A DNA stretch of 64,000 nt from an uncultured Paracoccaceae bacterium. GTDB lineage: Bacteria > Pseudomonadota > Alphaproteobacteria > Rhodobacterales > Rhodobacteraceae. Shown here piece after piece: positions 1 to 8,618 of the stretch; the stretch's first letter is position 1; every line of letters begins with the position of its first letter. The stretch is from positions 1 through 64,000 of the forward strand of contig CALKXV010000029.1 in the NCBI GenBank assembly GCA_938005545.1. Direction: 5' to 3'. Both the position numbers and the translations under genes were made by a program. The notes under the pieces were generated by a model. It saw nothing but the letters and a program-made list of their open reading frames with translations. It was not told where the DNA came from and ran no database searches.

Positions 1-946
1 GCGCTTCGAGTGTCTTTCGTTTGATCCTTTCTCGTTGTTCTAGAATGGCTTTGGCACGACCGAAGTAGGCGTCTGCGGGTGTGACGTTGTTCAGGCTCTC
101 ATGGTAACGTTGATTGTTGTAGTAGTCGACGAATGCCCCAATTTGGTGTTCGAGATCGCCTGGCAGATAGTAGTTTTCTAGCAGAACACGGTTCTTCATG
201 GTCTGGTGCCAGCGCTCGATCTTGCCTTGGGTCTGTGGGTGGAACGGTGCGCCACGAACGTGCTTCATGTTTTGCCTGTCCAACCATTCAGCCAGATCAC
301 CAGAGATATAGCAGGAGCCGTTATCGCTGAGCAGGCGTGGCTTGTGGCGCACGACTGCTTGGTCGCAACCAGACGCGGTCAACGCCAGTTCGATCGTATC
401 GTCACTTCCCAGCGCGCATGTTAGTGCAGAGCTTCCAGGCAATGATATAGCGGCTGTAATCATCCAAGATCGTGCTGAGATAATACCAACCCCAGCCGAT
501 GATCTTGAAGTCGGTGAAGTCGGTTTGCCACATCTCGTTAATAGCTGTCGTTTTGTCCTTAAACTCCTCAGCCGCTTTGATGACGACGTAGTCCGGTGCT
601 GTGATCAGATCAGCCGCCTTCAAGATGCGGTAAGCCGACGATTCAGAGATAAAATACTTCTTCTCATCGGTGTATCTGACTGCCAACTCCCGTGTACTCA
701 ACGCCTTATGTTCCAATACAAACTCAATCAGATCATCGCGGCGGGCATCCGGAATACGGTTCCAGACGGATCCGGGCGCGGCGAATGATCCGCCAGCGCG
801 TCCAGGCCACCATCGACATAGAGATCGTACCATCGATAAAATGTACTGCGCGGAATGCACAGCATATCGAGGGTTTGTTTGACTGGCGGGTGTGAGCTTT
901 CGACCGTGCGGATAATCTCAAGCTTTTCAGACGCGGGAGACCTCAT
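1..946 (-). pseudogene. IS3-family transposase OrfB (integrase), two frameshifts, partial
   Basis: The reading frame begins at 946 (ATG overlapping the orfA stop) and can be followed to the window edge only by changing frame twice. The first piece carries the PRSTFYRWY motif and runs to about 771-775, where one base appears missing in a CCCGGATCC context. The second piece carries the WQTDFTDFK and YLSTILDDYSRYI stretch of the rve core, with two of the DDE aspartates, and ends near 408-410, where one G appears extra in a GGG run. The third piece has PFHPQTQGKIERWHQTMKN, which holds the catalytic glutamate, and continues past position 1. The shifts are opposite in sign and each lies in a G/C run, so assembly error is possible. 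Confidence 0.8.
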
Positions 947-1317
947 TCCCCGTACTCCCCATTTCCTGTCATGCTTTTTTTGAGCAGACGGTTTTCAAGG
1001 GTCAGATCCCCCACGCATTCCTTCAAGGCCAAGGACTCTGAGCGCGGCTCCTTCACTTCTGGTGACGTCGCTTGACGGGCGGTGTCACCAGAAAGACGAC
1101 GCTTGCCAGCTTCAAGGAATTCTTTGGACCAGCTGTAATACAGGCTCTCTGCTATGCCCTCACGGTGACACAAAACGGCGATGCTTTCCTCGCCACGAAG
1201 GCCCGCCAAAACAATGCGGATCTTCTCTTCAGATGAATAGGTTTGGCGCGTCTTGCGGCGGATGTTCTTGACCACCTTGTCGGCGGCATCTTTCGATGTA
1301 GTCGGCTTCTTCGTCAT
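943..1317 (-). CDS. IS3-family transposase OrfA (helix-turn-helix subunit)
   Basis: A 124-residue protein with the HTH_Tnp_1 pattern: a basic N-terminus, then YSSEEKIRIVLAGLRGE at about residues 27-43, a recognition-helix region with the motif IAESLYYSWSKEFLEAGKRR, and a C-terminal leucine-rich stretch (LTLENRLLKK) that in this family forms a dimerising zipper. OrfA binds the element's terminal repeats. The ATG at 1317 follows an AGGAG seven bases upstream. A run of seven A (minus strand, 975-981) lies just before the stop, which overlaps the orfB start. IS3 elements often use such A runs for -1 frameshifting, but the reading phase here is not the canonical A-AAA-AAG heptamer. The frame is intact. 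Confidence 0.85.
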   Translation of the reverse strand: MTKKPTTSKDAADKVVKNIRRKTRQTYSSEEKIRIVLAGLRGEESIAVLCHREGIAESLYYSWSKEFLEAGKRRLSGDTARQATSPEVKEPRSESLALKECVGDLTLENRLLKKSMTGNGEYGE

Positions 1318-1384
1318 CTCGATCTCCTAATCGATAAGACGAACCAGAAATCCTCCTGTACTCAAATCCTCAAATCTGTCCAAC

Positions 1385-1552
1385 GGGTGCTGGCGCCAGA
1401 CAGAGCGCAAGCTGCCCAAAGAACTCTATCGTTCCCTGACTTGGGACCGTGGATGTGAGATGGCTGGGCACAAAAGCTTTACCTTAGCAACCGATATCAA
1501 CGTCTTTCTGTGTGACCAACACAGCCCGTGGCAACGGGGCGCAACCACCTAA
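1385..1552 (+). pseudogene. IS30-family transposase C-terminal remnant
   Basis: An open stretch without its own start translates to a recognisable piece of an IS30 transposase: KLPKELYRSLTWDRG, then EMAGHKSFTLAT, then FLCDQHSPWQRG. TWDRG holds the second catalytic aspartate, and the HSPWQRG segment immediately precedes the NEN motif with the catalytic glutamate. Here a TAA at 1550-1552 follows a few codons after WQRG, so the glutamate and the C-terminus are lost. The upstream two-thirds are also missing, because the IS3-like terminus begins three bases before this fragment. It is an old, non-functional scar that the IS3 element may have inserted into. Confidence 0.8.
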
Positions 1553-1848
1553 CCTGACAGGGTCGTCCCTCACTGGACGAGGTCTGTGCCCTCTCGGGCA
1601 TGTAAACATGCCCTGTCTGGTAACAGATGAAGCCGAAAATGACTGCCGCGCCACCTGAAGCGCGTCTCGAAGCAAGGCTCTCCACGTCCGGTCCGACATA
1701 TGCTTGCAGCGGTGCCATCACGGCATCAACCAGACTGCGGAGAGAAGCGTGACCAGGATGAGTGACAATGACCCAAAACAAACAAGGAAAACGAGCTTGA
1801 CCTAAACACCCAATTAGAGAAGCCGCCCTTGACCCACAAACTCCCCAA
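1553..1848. other. Non-coding or decayed stretch between IS remnant and VOC gene
   Basis: This roughly 300-base stretch carries reading frames on both strands, but none has a recognisable domain, a credible ribosome binding site or compositional support. The sequence just after the IS30 fragment is probably further decayed mobile DNA. I see no terminator with a T-run and no repeat that recurs elsewhere in the window. Confidence 0.4.
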
Positions 1849-2772
1849 TCAAATCGGCTCCAACTCCCGCTCCAATTTTTCCCGTAAATGCGCATGTTGG
1901 GACGGCAGCTTCAAAGCCTCGCCCAAATGCGCGCTGTCTTCATCCACGTCAAACCCCGGTTCATTGGTCGCGATTTCAAAAAGCACACCACCCGGCATAC
2001 GGAAATAGATCGCCCAGAAATAATCCCGGTCGATCACCGGCGTGACCTGATACCCGGTGTCCATCAATGCCTCGCGCACCTCCAACTGTCGGGCACGATT
2101 TTCGACGGAAAAAGCGATGTGGTGCACTGACCCGGCACCTTGCCCCGCCGCTGATGCGCTGGTGGTGTCCAAGTCGATCACATTGGCGTCGTTTCCGCCC
2201 GGAACCGCAAACCGCGTGATGCCGCCCGCCGCATCCAACTGTTCATAGCCCATGAAATTCAAAAGCTCGGACGAGGCACCGGCATCCGCCACGCGCATGT
2301 CCGCCGAATGGAACCCACGGATCGCCATATCTTCGCCAACGCCATGTCCCGTCCAGGGCGCGCGGTCGTCATCCCTAACCCCAACCAAAGCGAATGTGTC
2401 CCCGTCCGGGCCATCGAACAACAATCGATCCTCGCCGAACCGTGCATCCTGGGACATTGCGTTTACATCGAAGGTCACCAAACGATCCGCCCATGCGCGC
2501 AAACTGTCGGCAGGCACCGAAAACGACGTCCGCCCAACCTCGCCCACACCTTTTGAACCGGGCGCGGCATTTGGAAAGGGGAAGTACGTCATGACAGTGC
2601 CCGGCGTGCCCGCCGCATTGCCATAGTAAAGGTGGTAGACATCCGGCGCATCAAAGTTCACAGTTTTCTTGACCCGGCGAAGACCCAAAACGTCTGTGAA
2701 AAAGGCGTTGTTGTCCCGGGCCGAGGATGCGAGCGACGTTACATGATGTAACCCTTTGATTTGTTTCAGCAT
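1849..2772 (-). CDS. Ring-cleaving dioxygenase, two-domain VOC family
   Basis: A 307-residue protein of the vicinal-oxygen-chelate fold, like the PcpA/MhqO group that opens hydroquinone or catechol-type rings with Fe(II). The N-terminal VOC module opens with GLHHVTSLAS (metal His near residue 10). The second module has SVHHIAFSV (His near 218), and the glutamate ligand is expected in GGVLFEIATNEPGF near the C-terminus. Length and spacing match the family. It is followed only by mobile-element debris and is divergent from phoX, so it is probably monocistronic. The aromatic substrate cannot be read from the sequence. Some family members act in quinone detoxification, but this is not shown here. 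Confidence 0.85.
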   Translation of the reverse strand: MLKQIKGLHHVTSLASSARDNNAFFTDVLGLRRVKKTVNFDAPDVYHLYYGNAAGTPGTVMTYFPFPNAAPGSKGVGEVGRTSFSVPADSLRAWADRLVTFDVNAMSQDARFGEDRLLFDGPDGDTFALVGVRDDDRAPWTGHGVGEDMAIRGFHSADMRVADAGASSELLNFMGYEQLDAAGGITRFAVPGGNDANVIDLDTTSASAAGQGAGSVHHIAFSVENRARQLEVREALMDTGYQVTPVIDRDYFWAIYFRMPGGVLFEIATNEPGFDVDEDSAHLGEALKLPSQHAHLREKLERELEPI

Positions 2773-3010
2773 GGGGCTCTCCTCCGTTTTTCCGAGCCCA
2801 ACCTAGTGTGTACATACAGAATAGATACCGATGTAGTCGCGCGGCTATTGCGCATTTCTGCACATGAGCGGTCCCGAATCGACTTCGAGACCAACGTCAC
2901 GAATTTTTTGCAGAACCTTCACAAAGGAGAGTCTCAGCCCCGCTAACCACATTCCAGGATCGCCAGACATTGGGCGATAGAAACCAGAAATAAACCAAGT
3001 GGAGGAAACC

Positions 3011-4924
3011 ATGAAAGACATCGACACAACCGAGATGAGCTGGGACGATTGGGACGAAGTGAACGATCCCCGCCCGGCGCGTAATGATTTTGATGCCGTC
3101 ATCGACGAAGCAATCAGCCGTCGTGGTTTTTTGGGCGGCGTTTTAGCCTTTGGTTCTGGTGCTATGGCCATGGGCACAGGGACGCTGCTGTCCTCCACCG
3201 CTGTCAAAGCCGATGGTCATGCCGCCAGCCGCTTCCCCTTCGACAACCTACCGATCCAGACCGATGCCACGGTCCATGTACCGGACGGGTATCAGTGGAA
3301 AGTCCTTGTGCGTTACGGCGACCCTCTGTTCTCGGACGCGCCCGCATTCAGCCAGACCGAACGTCTTCCCGCCGGTCAAGCCCAACGCGTGTTCGGTGAA
3401 AACACCGATGGTATGGAGCTGTTCGAGGTGAACGGACACGAAGTCATTGCGGTGAACCATGAATATGTGAACACCAAGATCAACCTGCCCGCAAACGAAG
3501 ACGGCAAAACGGAAAACGCAGATGATGTTGATGTCTTGCAGAACCTGCAAGGCGTCGGCGTGTTCGAAGTTGCACGTGGTGACGATGGATGGGAAGTGGT
3601 TGTCGACAGCCCCTTCAACCGCCGCGTTACCCATCAGACCGAAATCAAGATCGAAGGCCCGGCCGCTGGTCACGACCTGATGAAAACCGCCGCAGATCCG
3701 ACGGGTACGGTTGTGAAAGGCACGATGAACAATTGTGGGGCCGGTCGAACCCCTTGGGGCACCTATCTGACGTGCGAAGAAAACTTTAACGGCTACTTTG
3801 GGTCGTCAGATGAGAATTTCGAGCGCTCAGAAGACTACAAGCGCTACGGCATCAATCTTGAAGGCAGGTATGGTTACGAAGTACACGATGAACGCTATGA
3901 TGTCGCCAAGAACCCGAACGAACCTTTGCGGCACGGCTATGTCACCGAAATCGATCCGTCGGACGCTTCGAAAATGCCCGTCAAACGAACGGCCTTGGGG
4001 CGCTTCAAGCATGAGAACGCCGCCGTTGTGATCGCACCTTCTGGCCACGTCGTGGTCTACATGGGCGACGACGAGCGCGGCGAACACATGTACAAATACG
4101 TCTCGAACAACACCTATGCGCCGGGTGGCGATACGGATGATCTGCTGAACAACGGCCGCCTATTCGCCGCCAAGTTCAACTGGGACGGCACCGGTGAATG
4201 GGCCGAACTGACCGAAGCCGCAACCGGCATGTCCGACGCCGAAATCCGCATCTACACCCGACTGGCCGCCACCAAAGTCGGCGCCACCACCATGGACCGC
4301 CCCGAATGGGTCGCCGTGAACCCCGTGGCAGCAGAAGGCTATTGCGCGCTCACCAACAACTCGCGCCGGAACGTTCCGGCCGACGGTGGCGGCTTACGCA
4401 CCAATGCAGCCGGTCAGGAAATGACCCTGAACGCCGCCAACACGCGCTCCGAAAACCGCTACGGCCAGATCATCCGCTGGTACCCGGCAAGCGACGACCA
4501 TGCGACCGATGCCTTCCGATGGGATCTGTTCTGCATGGCGGGCAACCCGGACATCCACTCGGACGCCTATGGCGGCACCCCGAACATCCACGCGGGCAAC
4601 ATGTTCAACTCGCCCGACGGGATGATGTTCGACAGCGCGGGCATCCTGTGGATCCAGACCGACGGAAATGACGACAACGAAGGCGACTTCGAAGGCCAGG
4701 GCAACAACCAGATGCTGGCGGGCGATCCGGTCACGGGCGAAATCCGCCGCTTCCTGACGGGCCCCAACGGCGCGGAAGTCACGGGCCTCACATGGTCCGC
4801 CGACAAACGCACCATGTTCGTCGGCATCCAGCACCCGGCCTCGCCCTTCCCGGACGGAGACGGCACACTGGCGCGCTCCTCCATCGTGGCCGTCTGGCGC
4901 GAAGACGGCGGCCTGGTCGGGTAA
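3011..4924 (+). CDS. phoX: PhoX-family alkaline phosphatase (DUF839), Tat-exported
   Basis: The start is set at ATG 3011 because a strong GGAGGA sits at 3001-3006; an upstream in-frame GTG at 2999 overlaps that site and is unlikely. The product is 637 residues. A twin-arginine signal lies unusually deep (SRRGFLGG, arginines 37-38) after an acidic N-terminus, followed by a hydrophobic Ala/Gly segment. Mature-domain hallmarks include MNNCGAGRTPWGTYLTCEE, where family structures place a metal-ligating Cys and Glu of the Fe/Ca cofactor, and the later EHMYKYVS region. PhoX enzymes hydrolyse phosphate monoesters in the periplasm and are common in marine bacteria. No convincing PHO box was seen upstream, so phosphate control is assumed rather than shown. 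Confidence 0.88.
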   Translation: MKDIDTTEMSWDDWDEVNDPRPARNDFDAVIDEAISRRGFLGGVLAFGSGAMAMGTGTLLSSTAVKADGHAASRFPFDNLPIQTDATVHVPDGYQWKVLVRYGDPLFSDAPAFSQTERLPAGQAQRVFGENTDGMELFEVNGHEVIAVNHEYVNTKINLPANEDGKTENADDVDVLQNLQGVGVFEVARGDDGWEVVVDSPFNRRVTHQTEIKIEGPAAGHDLMKTAADPTGTVVKGTMNNCGAGRTPWGTYLTCEENFNGYFGSSDENFERSEDYKRYGINLEGRYGYEVHDERYDVAKNPNEPLRHGYVTEIDPSDASKMPVKRTALGRFKHENAAVVIAPSGHVVVYMGDDERGEHMYKYVSNNTYAPGGDTDDLLNNGRLFAAKFNWDGTGEWAELTEAATGMSDAEIRIYTRLAATKVGATTMDRPEWVAVNPVAAEGYCALTNNSRRNVPADGGGLRTNAAGQEMTLNAANTRSENRYGQIIRWYPASDDHATDAFRWDLFCMAGNPDIHSDAYGGTPNIHAGNMFNSPDGMMFDSAGILWIQTDGNDDNEGDFEGQGNNQMLAGDPVTGEIRRFLTGPNGAEVTGLTWSADKRTMFVGIQHPASPFPDGDGTLARSSIVAVWREDGGLVG

Positions 4925-4942
4925 CACCGCCCCAAAAGAAAC

Positions 4943-4992
4943 GCCCGGTGGCAACACCGGGCATCCCCCGACCGTCCCCCCGGGCGGGGGAT
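4943..4992 (+). terminator. Tandem hairpins after phoX
   Basis: An 8-bp perfect stem (GCCCGGTG at 4943-4950 with CACCGGGC at 4955-4962, GCAA tetraloop) lies 18 bases after the phoX stop. It is followed by a second potential stem between CATCCCCC starting at 4962 and GGGGGATG ending at 4992. Neither has a clear T-run, so efficiency as an intrinsic terminator is uncertain. Confidence 0.5.
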
Positions 4993-5143
4993 GCCCTATA
5001 CTCTAAGCAAACCCCTCAATGCCGCTGGCTGAACATCGCGCAATGAAGCGCCGTCACAATCTGAGCCAACAGCTCTGCATCAATAAACCCAAAGCACTTC
5101 GCCCCATAAAGGTTAGCGAAAGGTGACGCCCGCGTGCGGGGGC

Positions 5144-5196
5144 ACCGACGTGATACCGACGCAATACCGACGTGATACATACCTTGTACCGACGCA
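5144..5196. repeat. 11-bp tandem repeat array between convergent genes
   Basis: Units ACCGACGTGAT (5144-5154), ACCGACGCAAT (5155-5165) and ACCGACGTGAT (5166-5176) stand head to tail, followed by a degenerate unit (5177-5187) and ACCGACGCA (5188-5196). The period is exactly 11 bases, about one helical turn. The array lies between the 3' ends of phoX and the msrB-like gene, so it is not an obvious promoter operator. Confidence 0.75.
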
Positions 5197-5239
5197 CATA
5201 AATGCGCCGATCTCCAAGCCCATGTTCGAAAAAGAAAGA

Positions 5240-5264
5240 CCCGGATCGCATCGCGCGACCCGGG
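5240..5264 (-). terminator. Intrinsic terminator for the msrB-like gene
   Basis: A 10-bp stem (5240-5249 with 5255-5264, one G-T wobble, five-base loop) lies about 30 bases after the msrB-like stop. On the minus strand it is followed by CTTTCTTTTT. On the plus strand a short CCTTTT also follows, so it may act in both directions. Confidence 0.7.
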
Positions 5265-5295
5265 CCTTTTGGTGTTTCATGTGGCTGTTGGCGCG

Positions 5296-5832
5296 TTACG
5301 CCGAACCGGGTTCAAAGTTCAAAGACGCCCCATTGATGCAATGGACCAAGAAAAGCCCAACTTGCAACACGTGCCCCAAATGCGATCCGCAGCGGCGGCA
5401 ATGGCTTTCGATCAGATGACCCGCTGGCCCTTCAACCATGCCGCTTCCACCATATTCTGAAGGCCTTTGCTTATCGATCCCAAGCATCACATTGTTCGGG
5501 ATGCCGTGGAAAAAGAAGACCCAGCCTTTTCCAAGCTGAACCTGATATTCAGATTCGTAGACATGAAGATCGCAGCCCTTGCACGAGTACGTCCCCGCTT
5601 CCGTGTTTTCCCACCACAGGCTGGATTTCGGTGTTTCGGTCCCGCCATTGCGCAGAATTTCAAACTCTTCCGGCGACAACATCGCGCGCCATTCATCATC
5701 CGTCCGGATGACTTCAAATTCATACCCACCCCCCGCACTCACCAATTCTGCCTTTACGGGCAAGGCACTAGCGCCTGCGATACCTACGGCTGCGCCTGCA
5801 AGCAACTGGCGGCGGTTCATAGTTTTGTTCAT
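5296..5832 (-). CDS. msrB: Tat-exported MsrB-like methionine-(R)-sulfoxide reductase
   Basis: A 178-residue protein beginning with a short twin-arginine signal (NRRQLLAG, arginines 7-8, then a hydrophobic Ala/Gly stretch ending near PVKA), so a periplasmic enzyme is expected. The MsrB domain shows the two zinc CxxC pairs, CKGC (84/87) and CRRC (145/148), the HLGHV motif, and the catalytic cysteine (165) in HCINGASLNF, which corresponds to the usual YCINSASLKF. The central loop differs from typical MsrB: GWVFFFHG replaces the common GWPSF, and the segment before HLGHV is shortened. It would reduce methionine-R-sulfoxide in exported proteins. The redox partner is not in the window. Confidence 0.82.
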   Translation of the reverse strand: MNKTMNRRQLLAGAAVGIAGASALPVKAELVSAGGGYEFEVIRTDDEWRAMLSPEEFEILRNGGTETPKSSLWWENTEAGTYSCKGCDLHVYESEYQVQLGKGWVFFFHGIPNNVMLGIDKQRPSEYGGSGMVEGPAGHLIESHCRRCGSHLGHVLQVGLFLVHCINGASLNFEPGSA

Positions 5833-6074
5833 GTCAATCTCCGCGATGTATGTGTCAAACCGGTCAGAACACTAGAGTTGTGATGCACCTGATCGTCGCC
5901 AATTTACGGCTAGGCTTTGTCTTACCTACGTGTGGCGTGTCCCTCGCGCAAGCCTTGGAACGTTTGGGTCTATGAACTTAAGGCGAGAACCGTGCGAAGG
6001 CGCACATAAGCCGCGCAGTGACTCCTGGCTCGTGCGGCCTTAGCTTTGCGCCAGATCTCTCAAATGAGGCTTCG
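5833..6074. other. Divergent intergenic region between msrB-like gene and GST
   Basis: This 242-base region separates divergent starts and must carry both promoters. I saw no palindrome strong enough to name a regulator. An in-frame GTG at 6018 would extend the GST by 19 residues, but the added sequence does not resemble the family. Confidence 0.4.
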
Positions 6075-7070
6075 ATGGGACAGCTCGTTGACGGAAACTG
6101 GATCGATGGACCCGTTGGGGCTTCGGCGAAAGACGGGCAGTTCAAGCGCGCGCCTTCAAGCTTTCGCAACTGGATCACGGAAAACGGTTCAGCCGGGCCG
6201 TCTGGGGAAGATGGGTTCAAAGCTGAAGCAGGACGATACCATCTTTACGTGTCTCATGCTTGCCCGTGGGCGCATCGCACGCTGATTTTCCGCACATTGA
6301 AACAGCTGGACGATTTGATCACCGTTTCGGTCGTCCATCCTGATATGCTGGATGATGGCTGGACTTTTGCGACGGATTATCCGGGTGCCACCGGCGACAC
6401 GCTATATGATCTGCCATTTGCGCGTGACGTTTACATCAAGGCCGATCCCAGTGCCAACGGACGCGTCACGGTTCCCATTCTGTGGGACAAGACCCGAGAG
6501 ACGATCGTGTCCAACGAAAGTTCCGAAATAATTCGCATGTTCAATTCGGCATTTGATGGACTAACGGGAAACACGCTCGATTTTTGGCCAAGCGAGCTGC
6601 ACACCGAAATAGAACCTGTGAACGCGCGTATCTATGACACGCTGAACAACGGTGTGTATCGATCTGGCTTTGCAACGTCGCAGGACGCTTATGAAAAAGC
6701 GGTTAGCGAATTGTTCGACACATTAGACTGGCTGGAAGACCGGTTGGCCGCCAGCCGGTATCTTATAGGCGACCGCGTCACTGAAGCCGATTGGCGTCTT
6801 GTCCCGACGCTTTTCAGATTTGATCTGGTCTATCACACACATTTCAAATGCAACCGGAACTATCTGCGCGACTATGCGAACCTTTGGGCCTATACGCGTG
6901 AATTGTACCAATGGCCCGGCATCGCCGAGATCGTGAATTTTGACCATATCGTGCGCCACTATCATTTCAGCCATGAAAGCATCAACCCGCACCGCATTGT
7001 CCCAATCAATCCGGTTTTGGACTGGCAAGAACCACATGGGCGCGATATCCAGTTTTCTGTTAACGAATAA
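6075..7070 (+). CDS. yqjG: Glutathionyl-hydroquinone reductase (Xi-class GST)
   Basis: The chosen ATG at 6075 gives the family's characteristic MGQLVDGNW beginning and a 331-residue protein. The glutathione-attacking cysteine (Cys63) lies in SHACPWAHRT, the CPWAH signature of Xi-class enzymes such as E. coli YqjG and Sphingobium PcpF. Downstream hallmarks include SNESSEIIRMFNSAFD and the all-alpha C-terminal domain with the motif TEADWRLVPTLFRFD. These enzymes remove glutathione from glutathionyl-hydroquinones, protecting quinone pools and recovering stalled ring-cleavage substrates. That fits loosely with the ring-cleaving dioxygenase 3.3 kb upstream, but the genes are not linked in an operon. 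No signal peptide is present, so it is cytoplasmic. Confidence 0.93.
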   Translation: MGQLVDGNWIDGPVGASAKDGQFKRAPSSFRNWITENGSAGPSGEDGFKAEAGRYHLYVSHACPWAHRTLIFRTLKQLDDLITVSVVHPDMLDDGWTFATDYPGATGDTLYDLPFARDVYIKADPSANGRVTVPILWDKTRETIVSNESSEIIRMFNSAFDGLTGNTLDFWPSELHTEIEPVNARIYDTLNNGVYRSGFATSQDAYEKAVSELFDTLDWLEDRLAASRYLIGDRVTEADWRLVPTLFRFDLVYHTHFKCNRNYLRDYANLWAYTRELYQWPGIAEIVNFDHIVRHYHFSHESINPHRIVPINPVLDWQEPHGRDIQFSVNE

Positions 7071-7172
7071 GGCAGAACTGTCGCACTAAAGAACCCTTAA
7101 AGCGCCACGAAACGGCCCCTTTGAATGGTGACATTCCTAAGCCTAATGTGACGTTTTCGGTTTGGAATTTCA

Positions 7173-7649
7173 GTGATCAGAACGATCCAAAATCTGCTGT
7201 TTTCGCCTCGTGCGTGGGCAATTTCCGCAATGCTGTGCTTCGCGGGCTGTATTCTGATCGGATATCATCAGGATCAGATGGCTGCTAAATTGGTTCTGGA
7301 TCAGATGGTCGGAAAAGACACAAATGCGGCAGATGTTGCCTTAACGTACGAAGCGCAGCGCCAGGTCTTGTTCGTGATTTCGTTTACCATGCTTATGGTC
7401 GCGATCATGCTGAAGTACCGTCAGTCGACCAGAGCTGCACAACCGACTGCGACAAAACCTCAGAGCTCGGCAAGTTCCAAAAGGGCGCTTTCGGGCGCTT
7501 TCCAACCCATCCGAACGCAAGAAGAGATCATCGGCGAAGACGAAGTCACCAATGGTGATCATTCGCGGAGGCGGCGCGTTTCTCGGGTGGCCTCGCAGAT
7601 TGCGCAAAGCACATTTCAGGTCGTGCGCTTGGTCAAAAGTCGACAGTGA
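7173..7649 (+). CDS. Hypothetical two-TM membrane protein
   Basis: Starts at GTG 7173 and encodes 158 residues. Two hydrophobic segments (about residues 13-31 and 65-83) flank a roughly 30-residue loop containing DQMVGKDTNAADV. The C-terminal half is cytoplasmic-looking, rich in Ser/Thr and then very basic (SRRRRVSR near residue 135). No enzymatic motif is recognised. Its 3' end overlaps the 3' end of mipZ by 17 bases in convergent arrangement. Confidence 0.6.
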   Translation: MIRTIQNLLFSPRAWAISAMLCFAGCILIGYHQDQMAAKLVLDQMVGKDTNAADVALTYEAQRQVLFVISFTMLMVAIMLKYRQSTRAAQPTATKPQSSASSKRALSGAFQPIRTQEEIIGEDEVTNGDHSRRRRVSRVASQIAQSTFQVVRLVKSRQ

Positions 7650-8442
7650 CGCCCGGCAATCGAAGTTCCTTCACCAATTCGCGAAGTTCTTGGCGGGCGG
7701 CCACATTCGACAAGTTCAAGTTTTGAATACCGATGTCCCGAAGATCCAAAAGGGTTAGGCCGCGCGGGAATAATTCACGAAAGATGACACGTTCGGCAAA
7801 ACCCGGTGCGACGCGAAAGCCGATGCGCTTGGCCAGTGTTTCGACTGCCTCGGCCATTTTCTTTTTGTTGTGCATCGCTTGTGCGCCAACCCTGTTGCGC
7901 ACCACCACCCAGTCGATGGGATCCAACCCGGCTTGTGCCCGCAACTGGCGCGCGTTCCAAACCATCTCGGCATAAACCGACGGGCTTAGTACCTTGCCGG
8001 TCTTCGGGTCTGTATGCGCCAGCAGATCGAAATCCACAAAGCTGTCGTTCAAAGGCGTGACCAATGTATCGGCGAGTGAGTGCGCAACTTGGCTGAGCCG
8101 GGTGTGTGAGCCGGGGCAATCGATAAGGATGAATTCGACTTCACGCTCAAGCCCGGTGACGGCAGCTGACAGGCGCTGATCATATATGTTTTCACCGGGG
8201 CCAAGGCTTTCCGGGGCGATCTTCGGAAGTTCGCGATACACCGGGCACGGCAAGTCCAGTTGTTCGGATTCCATGAACTTGATGCGATTGTCGATATATC
8301 GACCGAAGCTGCGTTGCCTCAGGTCCAAATCAAGCACGCCAACTGTGTGGTTCAACCGAACCAAGGACGTCGCGATATGCATCGACACGGTGGATTTGCC
8401 CGCGCCGCCTTTTTCGTTGCCGACGACTATTATATGCGCCAC
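7633..8442 (-). CDS. mipZ: MipZ-like division-plane positioning ATPase
   Basis: A 269-residue ParA/MinD superfamily protein starting at GTG 8442. The deviant Walker A, EKGGAGKST (residues 9-17), is preceded by IIVVGN and followed by the DLDLRQRSFGRYIDNR signature characteristic of MipZ rather than plasmid ParA. A conserved ILIDCPG Walker B region follows. In Caulobacter MipZ forms a bipolar gradient from ParB-bound origins and inhibits FtsZ polymerisation away from midcell. Here it lies directly downstream of the phasin gene, behind that gene's intrinsic terminator, so it probably has its own promoter in the 255-base gap. Confidence 0.93.
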   Translation of the reverse strand: MAHIIVVGNEKGGAGKSTVSMHIATSLVRLNHTVGVLDLDLRQRSFGRYIDNRIKFMESEQLDLPCPVYRELPKIAPESLGPGENIYDQRLSAAVTGLEREVEFILIDCPGSHTRLSQVAHSLADTLVTPLNDSFVDFDLLAHTDPKTGKVLSPSVYAEMVWNARQLRAQAGLDPIDWVVVRNRVGAQAMHNKKKMAEAVETLAKRIGFRVAPGFAERVIFRELFPRGLTLLDLRDIGIQNLNLSNVAARQELRELVKELRLPGVTVDF

Positions 8443-8618
8443 TGGTTCTGCCCGTGTTATCGTGTTTTGTGCACTATATGGCGGAGTTCTTATTATTAAA
8501 AGAACGAGTTTCCTTACCGGCGGGAAACAAAACCCAAAGTCTCAATATGGACATAGCCTTAACTCAGCCTCACATGGCCAGTTTATCGTATTGTTGCATG
8601 TCATTGCGTCAAGAAAAA

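Larger units (their letters stand above)
1..1382 (-). mobile_element. IS3-family insertion sequence, left end outside the window
   Basis: Two consecutive minus-strand reading frames have the orfA/orfB organisation of IS3-family elements: a small helix-turn-helix protein followed, with an ATGA overlap and a -1 frame change, by a DDE integrase. The probable right terminus lies at 1382, where the inward reading begins TGGACAGATTTGAGG, a typical IS3-like end with a TG tip; this assignment is by eye. The other end lies beyond position 1, so the matching inverted repeat and target duplication cannot be checked. The transposase is broken by two single-base frameshifts, so this copy is probably inactive unless they are sequencing errors. 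It abuts an IS30 remnant. Confidence 0.8.

Noticed and set aside
1497-1895. 132-residue minus-strand frame after the IS30 remnant
   Set aside because: Overlaps the transposase fragment on the other strand and the VOC gene end; no recognisable domain.
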